Source: JANXAZ01 sp964504655 (GTDB lineage: Bacteria; Pseudomonadota; Alphaproteobacteria; Geminicoccales; Geminicoccaceae). From it: 64,000 nt of DNA. The stretch lies in assembly GCA_964504655.1 (NCBI GenBank), contig CAZDFD010000001.1, positions 58,406 through 122,405 on the forward strand, written 5' to 3'. Shown here piece after piece: positions 8,463-18,077 of the stretch. The translations under genes were made by a program, and so were the position numbers. Each line of letters starts with the position of its first letter. Position 1 is the stretch's first letter. Under the pieces are notes generated by a model. That model had not been told where the DNA came from and did not search any database. It saw only the letters and a program-made list of their open reading frames with translations.

Positions 8463-8717
8463 ATGGACATGGGCGAGACGATGCACGAGCTCGACATCAC
8501 CGGCGAGGTGTGCCCGATGACCTTCGTCCGGACCAAACTTCGCCTGGAGCGGATGGCGGACGGCGAGATCCTGCGCATCCGGCTGCGCGACGGGGAGCCC
8601 CTGACCAACGTGCCGCGGGCGCTGGCCGACCACGGCCACGAGATCCTGCGGCTCGAGTCGCTCGGTGACGCGCTCTGGTCGCTCGAGGTCAGGAAGCGGG
8701 ACCAGCACCGGCGCTGA
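8463..8717 (+). CDS. TusA/SirA-family sulfur carrier protein
   Basis: A small cytosolic protein of about 84 residues. The family motif is visible as DITGEVCPMTFVRTKLRLE with the sulfane-sulfur-carrying Cys17, followed by the beta-strand pattern of TusA (GEILRIRLRDGEP). Such proteins pass persulfide sulfur to tRNA thiolation or other acceptors. The frame is open from a GTG at 8397; the ATG codons at 8463, 8469 and 8481 are all possible starts, and residues before MHELDITG are not conserved. It ends 29 bases inside the convergent rimI. Confidence 0.82.
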   Translation: MDMGETMHELDITGEVCPMTFVRTKLRLERMADGEILRIRLRDGEPLTNVPRALADHGHEILRLESLGDALWSLEVRKRDQHRR

Positions 8718-9255
8718 CCCGCCGGTCGAGGCCGGCGGGCGGCCGCGCCAGCGCCCGGTCGAGGTCGCAGCGCATGGTGTGAGCGCCGATCCGGCTGCCG
8801 TCGGCACGCTGGTAATAGTCCGGCCGGATCCCGACCGGCTCGAACCCGTGCGCGCCGTAGAGTTCCTGGGCCGAGTGGTTGTCGATCGCCACCTCGAGGA
8901 ACATCACCCCCGCACCGCCGGCGCGCGCCCGTTCCATGGCGGCGAGCAGCAGCGCGCTGCCGACCCTCCGACGCCGCCAGCCGGGAGCCACGCCGAGCGA
9001 CAGCAGCTCGCTCTCCTCACGCGTGACCCGGGCGATGGCGAAGCCGACGCCTCTGAGCGCGTCGAGGCCGGCCAGTCCGCCCTCGTAGAGCCGGGCGATC
9101 AGCCCGAAGCCACCCGGTAGCGCCAGCAGGTGGGCCAGGTCGGCGCGGCTCCAGGGCTCGGTGAAGCAGCGTCGGTGGAGACGCGCCAGCCGGCCGAGAT
9201 CGAACGGGCCGACCGGCTTGATCGCGACCGTGCCGGCGCGGCGCAGGCCGAGCAT
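8689..9255 (-). CDS. rimI: GNAT acetyltransferase, RimI-like
   Basis: A 188-residue GNAT-fold N-acetyltransferase. The acetyl-CoA loop appears as VAPGWRRRRVGSALL, followed by LEVAIDNHSAQELYGAHGFEPVGIRPDYY, which is the typical RimI pattern (ribosomal protein bS18 N-terminal acetylation). Its position directly after tsaB, one base from its stop, is the standard alphaproteobacterial tsaB-rimI pair and supports the name. I start at MLGLRRAG; the upstream open frame is antisense coding of tsaB. Confidence 0.88.
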   Translation of the reverse strand: MLGLRRAGTVAIKPVGPFDLGRLARLHRRCFTEPWSRADLAHLLALPGGFGLIARLYEGGLAGLDALRGVGFAIARVTREESELLSLGVAPGWRRRRVGSALLLAAMERARAGGAGVMFLEVAIDNHSAQELYGAHGFEPVGIRPDYYQRADGSRIGAHTMRCDLDRALARPPAGLDRRVSAGAGPAS

Positions 9256-9256
9256 G

Positions 9257-9919
9257 TCAGACCGCGACGACCAGCGGGCGGCCGGCCTCGGGCCGGGCGT
9301 CCGGCCGGCGCAGATAGAGCGGGCGGATCGCCGGCCCCGGCAGGGGCGGCCGGCCGCGGCCGGCCCGCGCGAGCGCGGCACGGGCCAGCGCCAACCCGCT
9401 GGTGCGCACCACCTCCGCTGGCCCCGCGGCCGTCAGGGGCGAGCCCGGCTCCGGATCGACCAGCACCCACCGCGGCGCCCCGACCGTCGCCGCGGCGATG
9501 TCGTCCGGTCCGAGGAGGCTCGGCTCGCCGAGCGGGTGGTCCCGGTCGGCGAAAAGCTGCGCGGCCATCTCCCCGCGGCCGGCCGGAGCGAGGACGAGCA
9601 CGGGGCCATCCCCACCCGCGAGCTCGGCGCCGAGCTCCAGCGCGCTCAACGCATGCACGGGCCGGCCGGTCGCCAGCGCCAGTGCCCGGGCGGCCGCGAC
9701 CGCGGCACGGATCGCCGTGAAGCTGCCCGGACCGGTCAGGACCGCCAGCGTCTCGAGCTCGCTCAGCCGAAGCCCGGCCTCCTCGACCACCTGGCGGACG
9801 AGGCTCGGCAGACGCTCGGAGGGCGTGCCGACGGCCACCCGCTCCACCGCGCCGCGCGGGCCGCCCAGGGCCGCCACGGCCGAGCCCGCGCCGCCGACCA
9901 GCAGGGCCAGGAGCCGCAC
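9257..9919 (-). CDS. tsaB: tRNA threonylcarbamoyladenosine biosynthesis protein TsaB
   Basis: Non-catalytic partner of TsaD in t6A37 formation. The conserved TGPGSFTAIRAAVAAARALA segment is present and identifies the ASKHA-fold protein. The N-terminus is divergent: the usual ILALDTA strand is replaced by LLALLVGGAGSAVAAL, and the usual G in GPGSFTG is Ala. The gene starts with GTG; length is 220 residues. The neighbours nfu and rimI match the usual alphaproteobacterial context. Family call good, function inferred from family. Confidence 0.88.
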   Translation of the reverse strand: MRLLALLVGGAGSAVAALGGPRGAVERVAVGTPSERLPSLVRQVVEEAGLRLSELETLAVLTGPGSFTAIRAAVAAARALALATGRPVHALSALELGAELAGGDGPVLVLAPAGRGEMAAQLFADRDHPLGEPSLLGPDDIAAATVGAPRWVLVDPEPGSPLTAAGPAEVVRTSGLALARAALARAGRGRPPLPGPAIRPLYLRRPDARPEAGRPLVVAV

Positions 9920-9929
9920 GCCTCGCGGC

Positions 9930-10481
9930 TCAGCCGACCGCGCGCACCTCGACCACGTCCGGCACGTAGTAGCGCAGCAGGTTCTCGATGCCGGCCTTCA
10001 GGGTCATGGTCGAGCTCGGACAGCCGGAGCAGGCGCCGCGCATCTGCAGGTACACGACGCCGCGCTCGAAGCCGCGGAACACGATGTCGCCGCCGTCGCG
10101 CGCCACCGCCGGGCGCACCCGGGTCTCGATCAGCTCCTTGATCTGAGCCACCGTCGGATCGTCGGCGGTGGTCTCCTCGACCTCGGCCTCGGCGCCCTCG
10201 GCCAGAACCGGGTCGCCCGAGAGGAAGTGCTCCATGATGGCGCCGAGCACGGCCGGCTTGAGCTCGTGCCAAGCCAGCCCCTCGCGCTTGGTCACGCTCA
10301 CGAACTCGGCGCCCAGATAGACGCCCGCAACCCCCTCGACCGCGAAGATCCTAGCCGCCAGAGGCGAGGCCGCAGCAGCCTCGGGATCGACGAACTCGGC
10401 CACCCCGCGCGCCATCACCGCGCGGCCCGGCAGGAACTTGAGGGTCGCGGGATTGGGCGTGGGCTCGGTCTGGATGAACAT
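9930..10481 (-). CDS. Nfu-type Fe-S cluster carrier (NifU C-terminal domain)
   Basis: Scaffold or carrier delivering [4Fe-4S] clusters. The 183-residue product has an N-terminal Nfu domain beginning MFIQTEPTPNPATLKFLPG and a C-terminal NifU domain with the cluster ligands Cys151 and Cys154 (CSGCPSS). I start at that conserved methionine; the frame extends slightly upstream to a poorer start. The protein could serve the many Fe-S enzymes in this window (MiaB, the hydrogenase subunits). Confidence 0.95.
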   Translation of the reverse strand: MFIQTEPTPNPATLKFLPGRAVMARGVAEFVDPEAAAASPLAARIFAVEGVAGVYLGAEFVSVTKREGLAWHELKPAVLGAIMEHFLSGDPVLAEGAEAEVEETTADDPTVAQIKELIETRVRPAVARDGGDIVFRGFERGVVYLQMRGACSGCPSSTMTLKAGIENLLRYYVPDVVEVRAVG

Positions 10482-10548
10482 GCGGTTCTCCCCGCTCACC
10501 CGCTGCACATGGAGCGGCCGCAGCCGCGCCGCAAGAGCGGCCCACCGC

Positions 10549-11499
10549 TCACTTCTGCAGGATATTCACCATCTCGTAGAGTTGGAAGCGCGCCAGCAGA
10601 AGCAGATAGCCCTGCGCCAGCAGGTGGTTCGGCCAGAGCAGGCCGTCCGGGGTGCCGTTCGCCACCACCCAGGGCTGCAGTTCGCCCGCCCGGGCGAGGC
10701 TCGTCAGGAGCTGGTCGTAGACCCGCCGCGCGCCACGCTCGTCGAGCACCGGCGCCATGTCGCGGCCGAGCTCGCGCAGGAGGACGTGGTACGCGTAGAG
10801 CCTGCCCTTGTTGGCGTAGAACAGGTCGTCGGCGTCCCAATCGTACCAGGCGCCGGCGCGCGCCACCGCCTTTTCGTCGACGGCGGCGGCCGCGGCGCCG
10901 AGGTCGGCCGCTATCCGCTCGAGCGTCGCCATGAGGTTGTCGGCGCGCCGCTCGAACACCGCTTGACCGCGTGCGAGGCGCTCGTTGTACCGCCTGAGGT
11001 CCTCGGTGGCCCGGCGGTACTGGCTCTCCGAGGAGGGTTGCACGGGCGTGCTCGACCACTCGAGAAACCAGACGTCGCCCGGGTAGCTCAGCCGACCGGC
11101 GGCGCCCTCGGCATCGGGATCGACTTGGCTCGTGCCGCGGACCCGCGACAGATGATCGCGCAGCTCGATCGAGAAGCGCGCGACCGCCGCGACCACGCCC
11201 TTCTGGAAGTTGGGCATGTTGTCGAGCAGCGCGGTCGGCTGGAACCACGGATCGTTGGCGGTCCAGCGGTGCACCTCGACCTCGCGCTCGACCAGAGCCG
11301 CGGCGGCAGCGACCGCGCGGCTCGCGGGCGGTGCCACCTCGAGGGTCTCGCCGAACGAGCGGTCGTCGTCGATCCGGTGGAACCAGAGCGCGCCCACCAC
11401 ATAGTAGAGCGCCACGAGCCCGATCAGCAGGGCCGGCAGGAGCAGCCAGACGAAGCCGCGGCTGCGGACGGCCGGTTGCGGAGGGGTCGCGCTCGCCAC
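10549..11499 (-). CDS. DUF2333 family membrane-anchored protein
   Basis: A 316-residue protein with one N-terminal membrane helix (about residues 15-40) followed by a soluble helical domain, probably periplasmic. The segments RWTANDPWFQPTALLDNMPNFQKG and FYANKGRLYAYHVLLREL resemble the DUF2333 family of unknown function found in proteobacteria. It lies between trpS and nfu with short gaps, so it may be in their transcription unit. No catalytic motif is visible. Confidence 0.8.
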   Translation of the reverse strand: MASATPPQPAVRSRGFVWLLLPALLIGLVALYYVVGALWFHRIDDDRSFGETLEVAPPASRAVAAAAALVEREVEVHRWTANDPWFQPTALLDNMPNFQKGVVAAVARFSIELRDHLSRVRGTSQVDPDAEGAAGRLSYPGDVWFLEWSSTPVQPSSESQYRRATEDLRRYNERLARGQAVFERRADNLMATLERIAADLGAAAAAVDEKAVARAGAWYDWDADDLFYANKGRLYAYHVLLRELGRDMAPVLDERGARRVYDQLLTSLARAGELQPWVVANGTPDGLLWPNHLLAQGYLLLLARFQLYEMVNILQK

Positions 11500-11509
11500 G
11501 GCTCGCCGC

Positions 11510-12505
11510 TCAGAGCTTCAGGAAGCCGACGCGGTCGTAGACCTCGGCCAGCACCGGTTCGGCGATCGCCCGGGCCCGGGCCGCACCGTCGGCGAGCACG
11601 TGGTCGATGTGGTCCGGGTTCGCCAAGAGCCCACGCATCTCGGCGTTGATCGGCGCCAGCTTCTCGACGCACAGCTCGGCGAGCCTGGTCTTGAAGGTCG
11701 AGAACAGGGTCGTTCGGAACTCCTCCTCGACGGCGGTGCGCGGGCGATCCGCCAGGGCCGCGTAGATCGTCAGGAGATTGCTCGCCTCGGGCCGAGCGGC
11801 CTCGTCCGCCCAGACCCCTTCGATGCTGTCGGACTTGGCACGCCGGATCTTCGAAGCGATCGCCTCGGCGTCGTCGGTGAGGTTGATGCGCGACTGGTCG
11901 GAAGGGTCGGACTTCGACATCTTCCTGGTGCCGTCGCGCAGACTCATCACGCGCGTGGCCTCGCCCAGGATCATCGGCTCGGGCAGGGGGAAGAAGCCCT
12001 CGCCGAAGCGCCGGTTGAACGAGGCCGCGACGTCGCGGGAGAGCTCCAGATGCTGCTTCTGGTCCTCGCCCACCGGCACGTGCGTGGCCTTGTAGGCCAG
12101 GATGTCGGCCGCCTGGAGGACCGGGTAGGCGTAGAGGCCCACGGGCGCGTTCTCCCGGTCCTTGCCCGCCTTCTCCTTGAACTGGGTCATGCGGTTGAGC
12201 CAGCCGAGCGGGGTCACGCAGTTGAACACCCAGGCTAGCTGCGCGTGCGCCGGCACGTGGCTCTGGACGAAGAGGATCGAGCGCTTCGGGTCGATCCCAC
12301 AGGCGAGCAGGGCGGCTGCCACCTCGCGGCTGTTCGCGCGCATCGCCTGCGGGTCGTGCATGGTGGTGAGCGCATGCTGGTCGACGATGCAGTAGATGCA
12401 GTCGTGGCTCGCCTGCAGCCGCACCCAGTGCCGGATCGCGCCCAGATAGTTACCGAGATGGATGCCACTCGTGGGCTGGATGCCGGAGAAGACGAGACCT
12501 CGCAT
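11510..12505 (-). CDS. trpS: Tryptophanyl-tRNA synthetase
   Basis: Class I aminoacyl-tRNA synthetase charging tRNA-Trp. The HIGH-equivalent is HLGNY (residues 16-20) after FSGIQPTSG, and the KMSKS loop is intact (KMSKSDPSDQSR). The 331-residue length is typical. The start is the ATG of MRGLVFSGIQ; the 22 codons of open frame before it are not conserved. It lies 82 bases downstream of murJ, the order glnD-murJ-trpS being common in alphaproteobacteria. Confidence 0.97.
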   Translation of the reverse strand: MRGLVFSGIQPTSGIHLGNYLGAIRHWVRLQASHDCIYCIVDQHALTTMHDPQAMRANSREVAAALLACGIDPKRSILFVQSHVPAHAQLAWVFNCVTPLGWLNRMTQFKEKAGKDRENAPVGLYAYPVLQAADILAYKATHVPVGEDQKQHLELSRDVAASFNRRFGEGFFPLPEPMILGEATRVMSLRDGTRKMSKSDPSDQSRINLTDDAEAIASKIRRAKSDSIEGVWADEAARPEASNLLTIYAALADRPRTAVEEEFRTTLFSTFKTRLAELCVEKLAPINAEMRGLLANPDHIDHVLADGAARARAIAEPVLAEVYDRVGFLKL

Positions 12506-12587
12506 CGGCGGGCGGATCCGGGGTGCTGGCGGACGGGCCCCCTGACCATCACGCGGTCCCCCGCCTGTCAAGCCGGCGGTCCGGCGC

Positions 12588-14147
12588 TCAGAGGGCGGTC
12601 TCCGGCCCCGCCGGACGCCGCCTGAGCGCCGCCGCCCCGAGCTCGGCGAGGTCGGCGGCGCCGGCCAGCTGGACGGCGGCCAGGTACGCCCCGAGCGCCG
12701 CCCCGATCGTGAGCAGGAGGCCGGCCGGCGTCGCCACGCCGGGCACGAGGCCCGCGACCGCGCCGAGCGTCAGGGCGAGCGCCAGGTTGAGGAGCACCAG
12801 TCGGACGGCGCGGCGACGCAGGCGCTCGCCCGGGACGAGCCCGCCGCGACGGCGCAGGAGCCAGCCCAGAAGGGCGGCGTTGAGCCAGCTCGCCAGCGCC
12901 GTGGCAAGGGCGATCCCGACATGGCCGAGCCGGCCCACGGTCAGGAGGATCACCGCCACGTTGGCGAGCAGGGAGGCGGCCGCCACCAGGACCGGCGTGC
13001 GGGTGTCCTCGCGGGCGAAGAAGCCAGTCGCCAGCACCTTGATGAGCACGTAGGCGGGCAGGCCGACCGCGAAGGCCGCGAGCGCCGAGGCGGTGGCCCG
13101 GGTCGCCGCGGCGTCGAAGGCGCCACGCTCGAACAGCACCTCGACGATCGGCAGGGCGAGCGTGGCGAGCCCGATGGCCGACGGCAGGCTCAACAGGAGG
13201 GCGAGCTCGAGCGCACGGTCGAAATTCTGCCGGGCGGCGTCGTCGCGGCCGCCGCGCAGCTGGCGGGCGAGCAGCGGCAGGAGGGCGGTCCCGAGCGCCG
13301 CGCCGATCAGGCCCAAGGGGAGCTGCACGAGCCGGTCGGCATAGAACAGGTAGGACACGGCACCGGTCGGCAGGTGCGAGGCGAACCAAGTGTCGATGAC
13401 GAGGTTGAGCTGGTAGACGCCGGCGCCGACCGCGCCCGGCAGGACGAGCCGCCAGAGCCGGGCGAGCCGGGGCCGGTCGACCGACCCGGGCCAGCGCGGC
13501 CGGAGCGGCCAGCCGATCGCTGTCGCCACGCCCAGGAGGAGGGCGAGCTGGGCCAGGCCCGCCACGAGGACGCCCCAGGCGAGCGCATGCGCGGCGCTCG
13601 CCCGCAGCACGACCGCGAGGCCGAGCGCCGCAACGAGCGCCAGGTTCAGGAGGATCGGCGCGAAGGCGGCGGCGGCGAACCGGCCGAGGCTGTTCAGGAC
13701 CCCGCCCACGAGCGCGGCGAGCGAGATCAGCATCAGGTAGGGGAAGGTCACTCGGGCCAGCTCGACCGCCAGCAGGTGGCGCTCGCTTCCGGGCGCGAAC
13801 CCGGTGGCGATCACGCGAACCAGCCACGGCATGCAGAGCTCGGCCAGGGCAACGACCGCGAGCAGGATCGCGAGCATGACCGCGAAGGCGTGGCAGGCGA
13901 AGGCGCGAGCCGGGCCTGGTCCCTCCTGCTCGAGCGTGCGCGCGAAGAGCGGCACGAAGCCAGCGTTGAAGGCACCCTCGGCGAAGAGCCGGCGCAGCAT
14001 GTTGGCGAGCTTGAAGGCGACGAAGAAGGCATCCGCGGCGACGCCGGCGCCGAGCACCGCGGCGATCAGCAGATCGCGCAGGAAGCCGAGCAGGCGCGAG
14101 GCCAGGGTGAGCGCGCCCACGGTGAAGGCGGCGCGCACGAAGCTCAC
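12588..14147 (-). CDS. murJ: Lipid II flippase MurJ
   Basis: MOP-family flippase that moves lipid II across the inner membrane. The 519-residue product begins SFVRAAFTVGALTLASRLLGFLRD, continues with the family hallmark ANMLRRLFAEGAFNAGFVPLF and has about 13-14 hydrophobic segments. The GTG start at 14145-14147 carries a GGAG four bases upstream and overlaps the stop of the BenE gene as GTGA. The very long open frames upstream in this reading frame are antisense shadows. Confidence 0.96.
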   Translation of the reverse strand: MSFVRAAFTVGALTLASRLLGFLRDLLIAAVLGAGVAADAFFVAFKLANMLRRLFAEGAFNAGFVPLFARTLEQEGPGPARAFACHAFAVMLAILLAVVALAELCMPWLVRVIATGFAPGSERHLLAVELARVTFPYLMLISLAALVGGVLNSLGRFAAAAFAPILLNLALVAALGLAVVLRASAAHALAWGVLVAGLAQLALLLGVATAIGWPLRPRWPGSVDRPRLARLWRLVLPGAVGAGVYQLNLVIDTWFASHLPTGAVSYLFYADRLVQLPLGLIGAALGTALLPLLARQLRGGRDDAARQNFDRALELALLLSLPSAIGLATLALPIVEVLFERGAFDAAATRATASALAAFAVGLPAYVLIKVLATGFFAREDTRTPVLVAAASLLANVAVILLTVGRLGHVGIALATALASWLNAALLGWLLRRRGGLVPGERLRRRAVRLVLLNLALALTLGAVAGLVPGVATPAGLLLTIGAALGAYLAAVQLAGAADLAELGAAALRRRPAGPETAL

Positions 14148-15319
14148 CTCCGGGCTCCGAACGGGGCGCGCACCGCCCGGGCGAGCCGCTCGAGGGTGAG
14201 CGTGGCGAGACCAGCGGCGAGGCCCCAGAAGGCCGGCCCGATGCCGAGCAGCGCGAGCCCCGAGGCACTCACCGCCAGGGTCACCACCGCGGCGAAACGA
14301 TGCGGCTCGCTGCCGAGCGCGGTGGCCAGCGAGCCGGCCAGGGGGCCGAGCAGCGCCACACCCGCGACCGTGGCGACCAGCACCGGCGGGAGCGCCGCCA
14401 CGAGGAGCGCCAGGGAACCGCCGAACGCCGCCAGGAGGAGCCACCAGCCGGCGTAGAACACCCCGGCCCACCAGCGCCGGCCGGGCTCGGGGTGGACGTC
14501 CGGGCCGGTGCAGAGCGCCGCGGTGATCGCCGCAAGGTTCGTGGCGTGCGCGCCGAAGGGCGCGGAGGCGAGCGAGGCGAGCCCGGTGAGGCCGAGGATC
14601 GGGCCGGCCGGCACGGCGTAGCCGGCGGCCCGGAGCACCGCGAGGCCGGGCAGGTTCTGCCCGGCCATGGTGACGAGGAAGAGCGGCACGCCCAGCCCCA
14701 CGAGCACCGCCGGCTCGAACCGCGGGGTCACCCAGACGAGCGGCGAGAGCCCGAACCCCAGCGGCAGGGGGCCGAGGAGCCCGAGCCCGGTGGCCAATGC
14801 CAAGCCGCCCGCGAGCACCGCCAGCACGGCGCCGCTCGGGCTCGCGAGGCGCACGGCCAGGAACAGCGCCAGGAGCGGCAGAACGAGCGCCGGGGTGCTG
14901 GCCGCCGCGTCGAACAACGCGGTGGCAAAGCGCAGCAGGATGCCGGCGAGCATCGCCGCCGCGACCGGCATCGGGATCGCTTCGACCAGCCTGCCGAGCG
15001 GACGGACGGCGGCGGTGGCGAGCAGGAGCAGGGCCGAGAGCAGGAACGCGCCGACCGCTCCCGGCAGATCGGTGAGCCCGGGCGAGGCGGCGATCAGCGC
15101 TGCCCCGGGGGTGGACCAGGCGGCCACCACCGGGATGCGGTGGCGGAGCGAGCCCACGAGGCTCACCGCCGCCTTGGCGAGCGCGAGCGCCGCGACCCAG
15201 GAGGCGGTCGCCTCGGGGCCGGCGCCGACCGCCGCGGCCGCCGCCACCACGAGCGCGATCGTGCCGCCGAAGCCCACGAGCGTGGCCACGAGCGGGGCGA
15301 GGGCCAGAGAGAGGCGCAC
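14144..15319 (-). CDS. BenE-family benzoate/aromatic acid:H+ symporter-like protein
   Basis: A 391-residue inner-membrane protein with about 11-12 hydrophobic segments. The BenE family motifs are recognisable: WSTPGAALIAAS, VTMAGQNLPGLAVLRAAGY and PFGAHATNLAAITAALCTGPD. Family members import benzoate with protons, but no aromatic catabolic genes are present, so the substrate is open. It is inserted between glnD and murJ, which are normally close neighbours, and its stop overlaps the murJ start, so it is probably co-expressed with them. Confidence 0.85.
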   Translation of the reverse strand: MRLSLALAPLVATLVGFGGTIALVVAAAAAVGAGPEATASWVAALALAKAAVSLVGSLRHRIPVVAAWSTPGAALIAASPGLTDLPGAVGAFLLSALLLLATAAVRPLGRLVEAIPMPVAAAMLAGILLRFATALFDAAASTPALVLPLLALFLAVRLASPSGAVLAVLAGGLALATGLGLLGPLPLGFGLSPLVWVTPRFEPAVLVGLGVPLFLVTMAGQNLPGLAVLRAAGYAVPAGPILGLTGLASLASAPFGAHATNLAAITAALCTGPDVHPEPGRRWWAGVFYAGWWLLLAAFGGSLALLVAALPPVLVATVAGVALLGPLAGSLATALGSEPHRFAAVVTLAVSASGLALLGIGPAFWGLAAGLATLTLERLARAVRAPFGARR

Positions 15320-15344
15320 CGGCCGGCAGCGTCGCGGGTGCCGC

Positions 15345-18077
15345 TCAGGCGGACCGAGCCGGCGCCGCGAGCGCCTCGAGCAGCCGCCGCTCGACCCGCG
15401 CCAGCTTGCTCCGGGCCGTCACCTTCATGCCGAACACGTCCTTGACGTAGAAGACGTCGACGACCCGCTCGCCGAACGTCGCGATGTGCGCGCTCTGGAT
15501 GACGATGCCGAGTTCCTTCAAGCCCTTGGCGAGATCGTAGAGGAGCCCCGGCCGGTCCCGGCCATTCACCTCGAGGACGCTCAGCGTGCGGCTGGCGGTG
15601 TTGTCGACGAGCACCCTGGGCTCGACCTCGAACAACTGCGTGCGGGTCGCCGGCCGCCGGCGGCCGAGCTCGCGCTCGAGCCAGCCCGGATCGGCGAGCG
15701 CTCGCTCGATGTTGCGGCGGATCCGCTCGAGCCGCGGCGCGTCGTCGATCGCAGCAGCGCTCTCGGCGTCCTGGAAGCCGAGCACGTCGAGGGCCATGCC
15801 GTCGCTCGTGGTGAAGATGTGGGCGTCGACGATGCTGGCGCGGCTCACTGCGAGCGCGCCTGCGATCTCGAGGAACAGGCCCGGATGGTCGGGCGTGTAG
15901 ATCAGCACCTCGGTGCGCGCCCGGAACCGGTCGACGCGGAAGTCGATCGTGAGCTTGGCGCCGGCGGCATCGGCGGCACGGATCAGCCGGGCGTGGCGGA
16001 GATGCTCCTCGAGCGGCAGGCCGAGCCAGTAGCGCGGGTTGTGCCGCTCGAGGTGGGCCTCGACCTCGGCTTCCGCCCACCCTCCCTCGGCCGGATCGAC
16101 GAGGGCGGCGGCCAAGCGCCTCCGGGCCGCCTCGACGCGGGTGGCGCGCTCGCTGGCGGCGTCGCCGGTCTGCATGGCGGCCGAGGCCCCGTGGTAGAGA
16201 TCGCGCAGGAGCTGGCCCTTCCAGCCGTTCCACACCCCGGGCCCGACCGCGCGGATGTCGGCTGCCGTGAGCACGAGCAGGAGCCGGAGCCGCTCCGGCG
16301 ATTGGACCTTCTCGACGAAGTCCTGAACGGTCTTGGGATCGTCGATGTCGCGCTTGAAGGCGATGTCGCTCATCACGAGGTGATGGCGGACGAGCCAGCG
16401 GACCGTGTCGGTGGTGGCCTCGTTGAGGCCGAGCCGGCGGCACAGCCGCTCGGCGATCTCGGCGCCCACCTCGCTGTGGTCGGCGCCGCGGCCCTTGCCC
16501 AGGTCGTGGCAGAAGGTGGCCAGATAGAGTTCGGTCCGCGAGACCAGCTTGGGCATGATCTCGGTGGCGATCGGCAGCTCGTCCCGAAGCTCGCCACGTT
16601 CGATCTGGCCGAGGACTCCGATCGCTCGGATCGTGTGCTCGTCGACCGTGTAGACGTGGTAGAGATTGTGCTGCATCTGCGCCACGACGCGCCCGAACTC
16701 GGGCACGAACCGCCCGAGAAGGCCGGCCTCGTTGAGCCGGCCCAGCGTCGACGCCGCATCCTTGCGCGACAGCAGCATCTCGAGCAGCAGGCGGTTGGCC
16801 TCCGGATCGGCCCTGAGGGTCGCATCGACCCGCCGCAGGTTCTGGCCGACCGCGGTGAGCGCCTGCGGGTGAATGTCGAGCTGTCGCTCCTGCGCCAAGT
16901 GGAACAGCTCGAGCATGGCCACCGGACGGCGCTCGAACAGGTCGGGCTCGGCCAGGTCGAGGCGGGCGCCGTGCACCAGGAAGCCACCGATCCGGCGCCG
17001 GCCGAAGCCGAACCGCGGCAGCCGGAACTGGACGCGTCGCTGGTGGCGGTCCTCGAGCGCGGCGCAGACGATCCTGGTGAGCGCGCCGACCTCCTTGGCC
17101 ACGAGGTAGTAGCGCTTCATGAAGCGCTCGACGGCGCGCATCCGGCCGCGGTCGCGGAAGCCCATGCGCCGGGCCAGCTCCGGCTGCCGGTCGAAGGCCA
17201 GCCGCTCCTCGGCCCGCCCGGAGAGCCAGTGGAGATGGCAGCGCACCGCCCAGAGAAAGCGGCGCGAGCGGCGGAAGGTGGCGAGTGCGCTCGGGGTCAG
17301 CACGCCGGCGGTCACGAGATCGTCCGGATCGCGCACCCCGTAGAGGAAGCGTCCGATCCAGGTGAGCGTCTGCAGGTCGCGCAGGCCGCCCTTGCCCTCC
17401 TTGACGTTGGGCTCGAGCAGGTAGCGGCTGTCGCCGGCGCGGCGGTGCCGCTCGTCGCGCTCGGCGAGCTTGGCCTCGATGAACTCGGCCGCGTGCCCGG
17501 CGCGGATGTCGCGGTCGTAGAGACGGACGAGCTCGTCGAACAGCGCCTGGTCGCCCCACAGGAACCGCGCCTCGAGGAGGGCCGTGCGGACCGTGAGATC
17601 CTCCTTGGCGAGCTTGATCGACTCGGCCGCGGTGCGGAGTGCGTTGCCGACCTTGAAACCGAGGTCCCAGAGCCGGTGCATCAGGAACTCGGTCATCTGC
17701 TCGACGTAGGGAGCCGGCTTGTAGGGATGCAGGAAGAGCAGGTCGACGTCCGAGAATGGTGCCAGCTCGGCCCGCCCGTAGCCACCCACGGCCACGACCG
17801 CGAGCCGCTCGCCAGTGGTCCGGTTGGGGCTCCCGAAGAGCCGCCGGTCGGCCCAGTCGAGGGCCGCCCGGACCAGCTCGTCGACCAGCTCGGCGAGCTC
17901 GGTGTGGACCCGCTCGGGCGCGCCGCCGGCCTCGAAATAGGCGCGGATGGCGGCGCGGCCCTCGGCCAGCCGCGCCGCCAGCGCTGCGTCGAGCTCCACA
18001 ACCGCGCGGGCGTCGCCGGCGAGCGGCGCGGCCAGGAGTGGCCGCACCGGCTCCGACGGGGCGAGCGCGACCGCCAC
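15345..18077 (-). CDS. glnD: [Protein-PII] uridylyltransferase/uridylyl-removing enzyme GlnD
   Basis: Cytosolic nitrogen sensor that uridylylates PII at low glutamine and de-uridylylates it at high glutamine. The 910-residue protein has the nucleotidyltransferase signature GGYGRAEL at 98-105 with Asp110 and Asp112, an HD hydrolase domain (YTVDEHTIRAIG and FCHDLGKG) in the middle, and two C-terminal ACT domains (DHPGLFLEIAGALA and NGRDRPGLLYDLAKGL). Length and domain order are complete. It is divergent from ccmD. Confidence 0.97.
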   Translation of the reverse strand: MAVALAPSEPVRPLLAAPLAGDARAVVELDAALAARLAEGRAAIRAYFEAGGAPERVHTELAELVDELVRAALDWADRRLFGSPNRTTGERLAVVAVGGYGRAELAPFSDVDLLFLHPYKPAPYVEQMTEFLMHRLWDLGFKVGNALRTAAESIKLAKEDLTVRTALLEARFLWGDQALFDELVRLYDRDIRAGHAAEFIEAKLAERDERHRRAGDSRYLLEPNVKEGKGGLRDLQTLTWIGRFLYGVRDPDDLVTAGVLTPSALATFRRSRRFLWAVRCHLHWLSGRAEERLAFDRQPELARRMGFRDRGRMRAVERFMKRYYLVAKEVGALTRIVCAALEDRHQRRVQFRLPRFGFGRRRIGGFLVHGARLDLAEPDLFERRPVAMLELFHLAQERQLDIHPQALTAVGQNLRRVDATLRADPEANRLLLEMLLSRKDAASTLGRLNEAGLLGRFVPEFGRVVAQMQHNLYHVYTVDEHTIRAIGVLGQIERGELRDELPIATEIMPKLVSRTELYLATFCHDLGKGRGADHSEVGAEIAERLCRRLGLNEATTDTVRWLVRHHLVMSDIAFKRDIDDPKTVQDFVEKVQSPERLRLLLVLTAADIRAVGPGVWNGWKGQLLRDLYHGASAAMQTGDAASERATRVEAARRRLAAALVDPAEGGWAEAEVEAHLERHNPRYWLGLPLEEHLRHARLIRAADAAGAKLTIDFRVDRFRARTEVLIYTPDHPGLFLEIAGALAVSRASIVDAHIFTTSDGMALDVLGFQDAESAAAIDDAPRLERIRRNIERALADPGWLERELGRRRPATRTQLFEVEPRVLVDNTASRTLSVLEVNGRDRPGLLYDLAKGLKELGIVIQSAHIATFGERVVDVFYVKDVFGMKVTARSKLARVERRLLEALAAPARSA

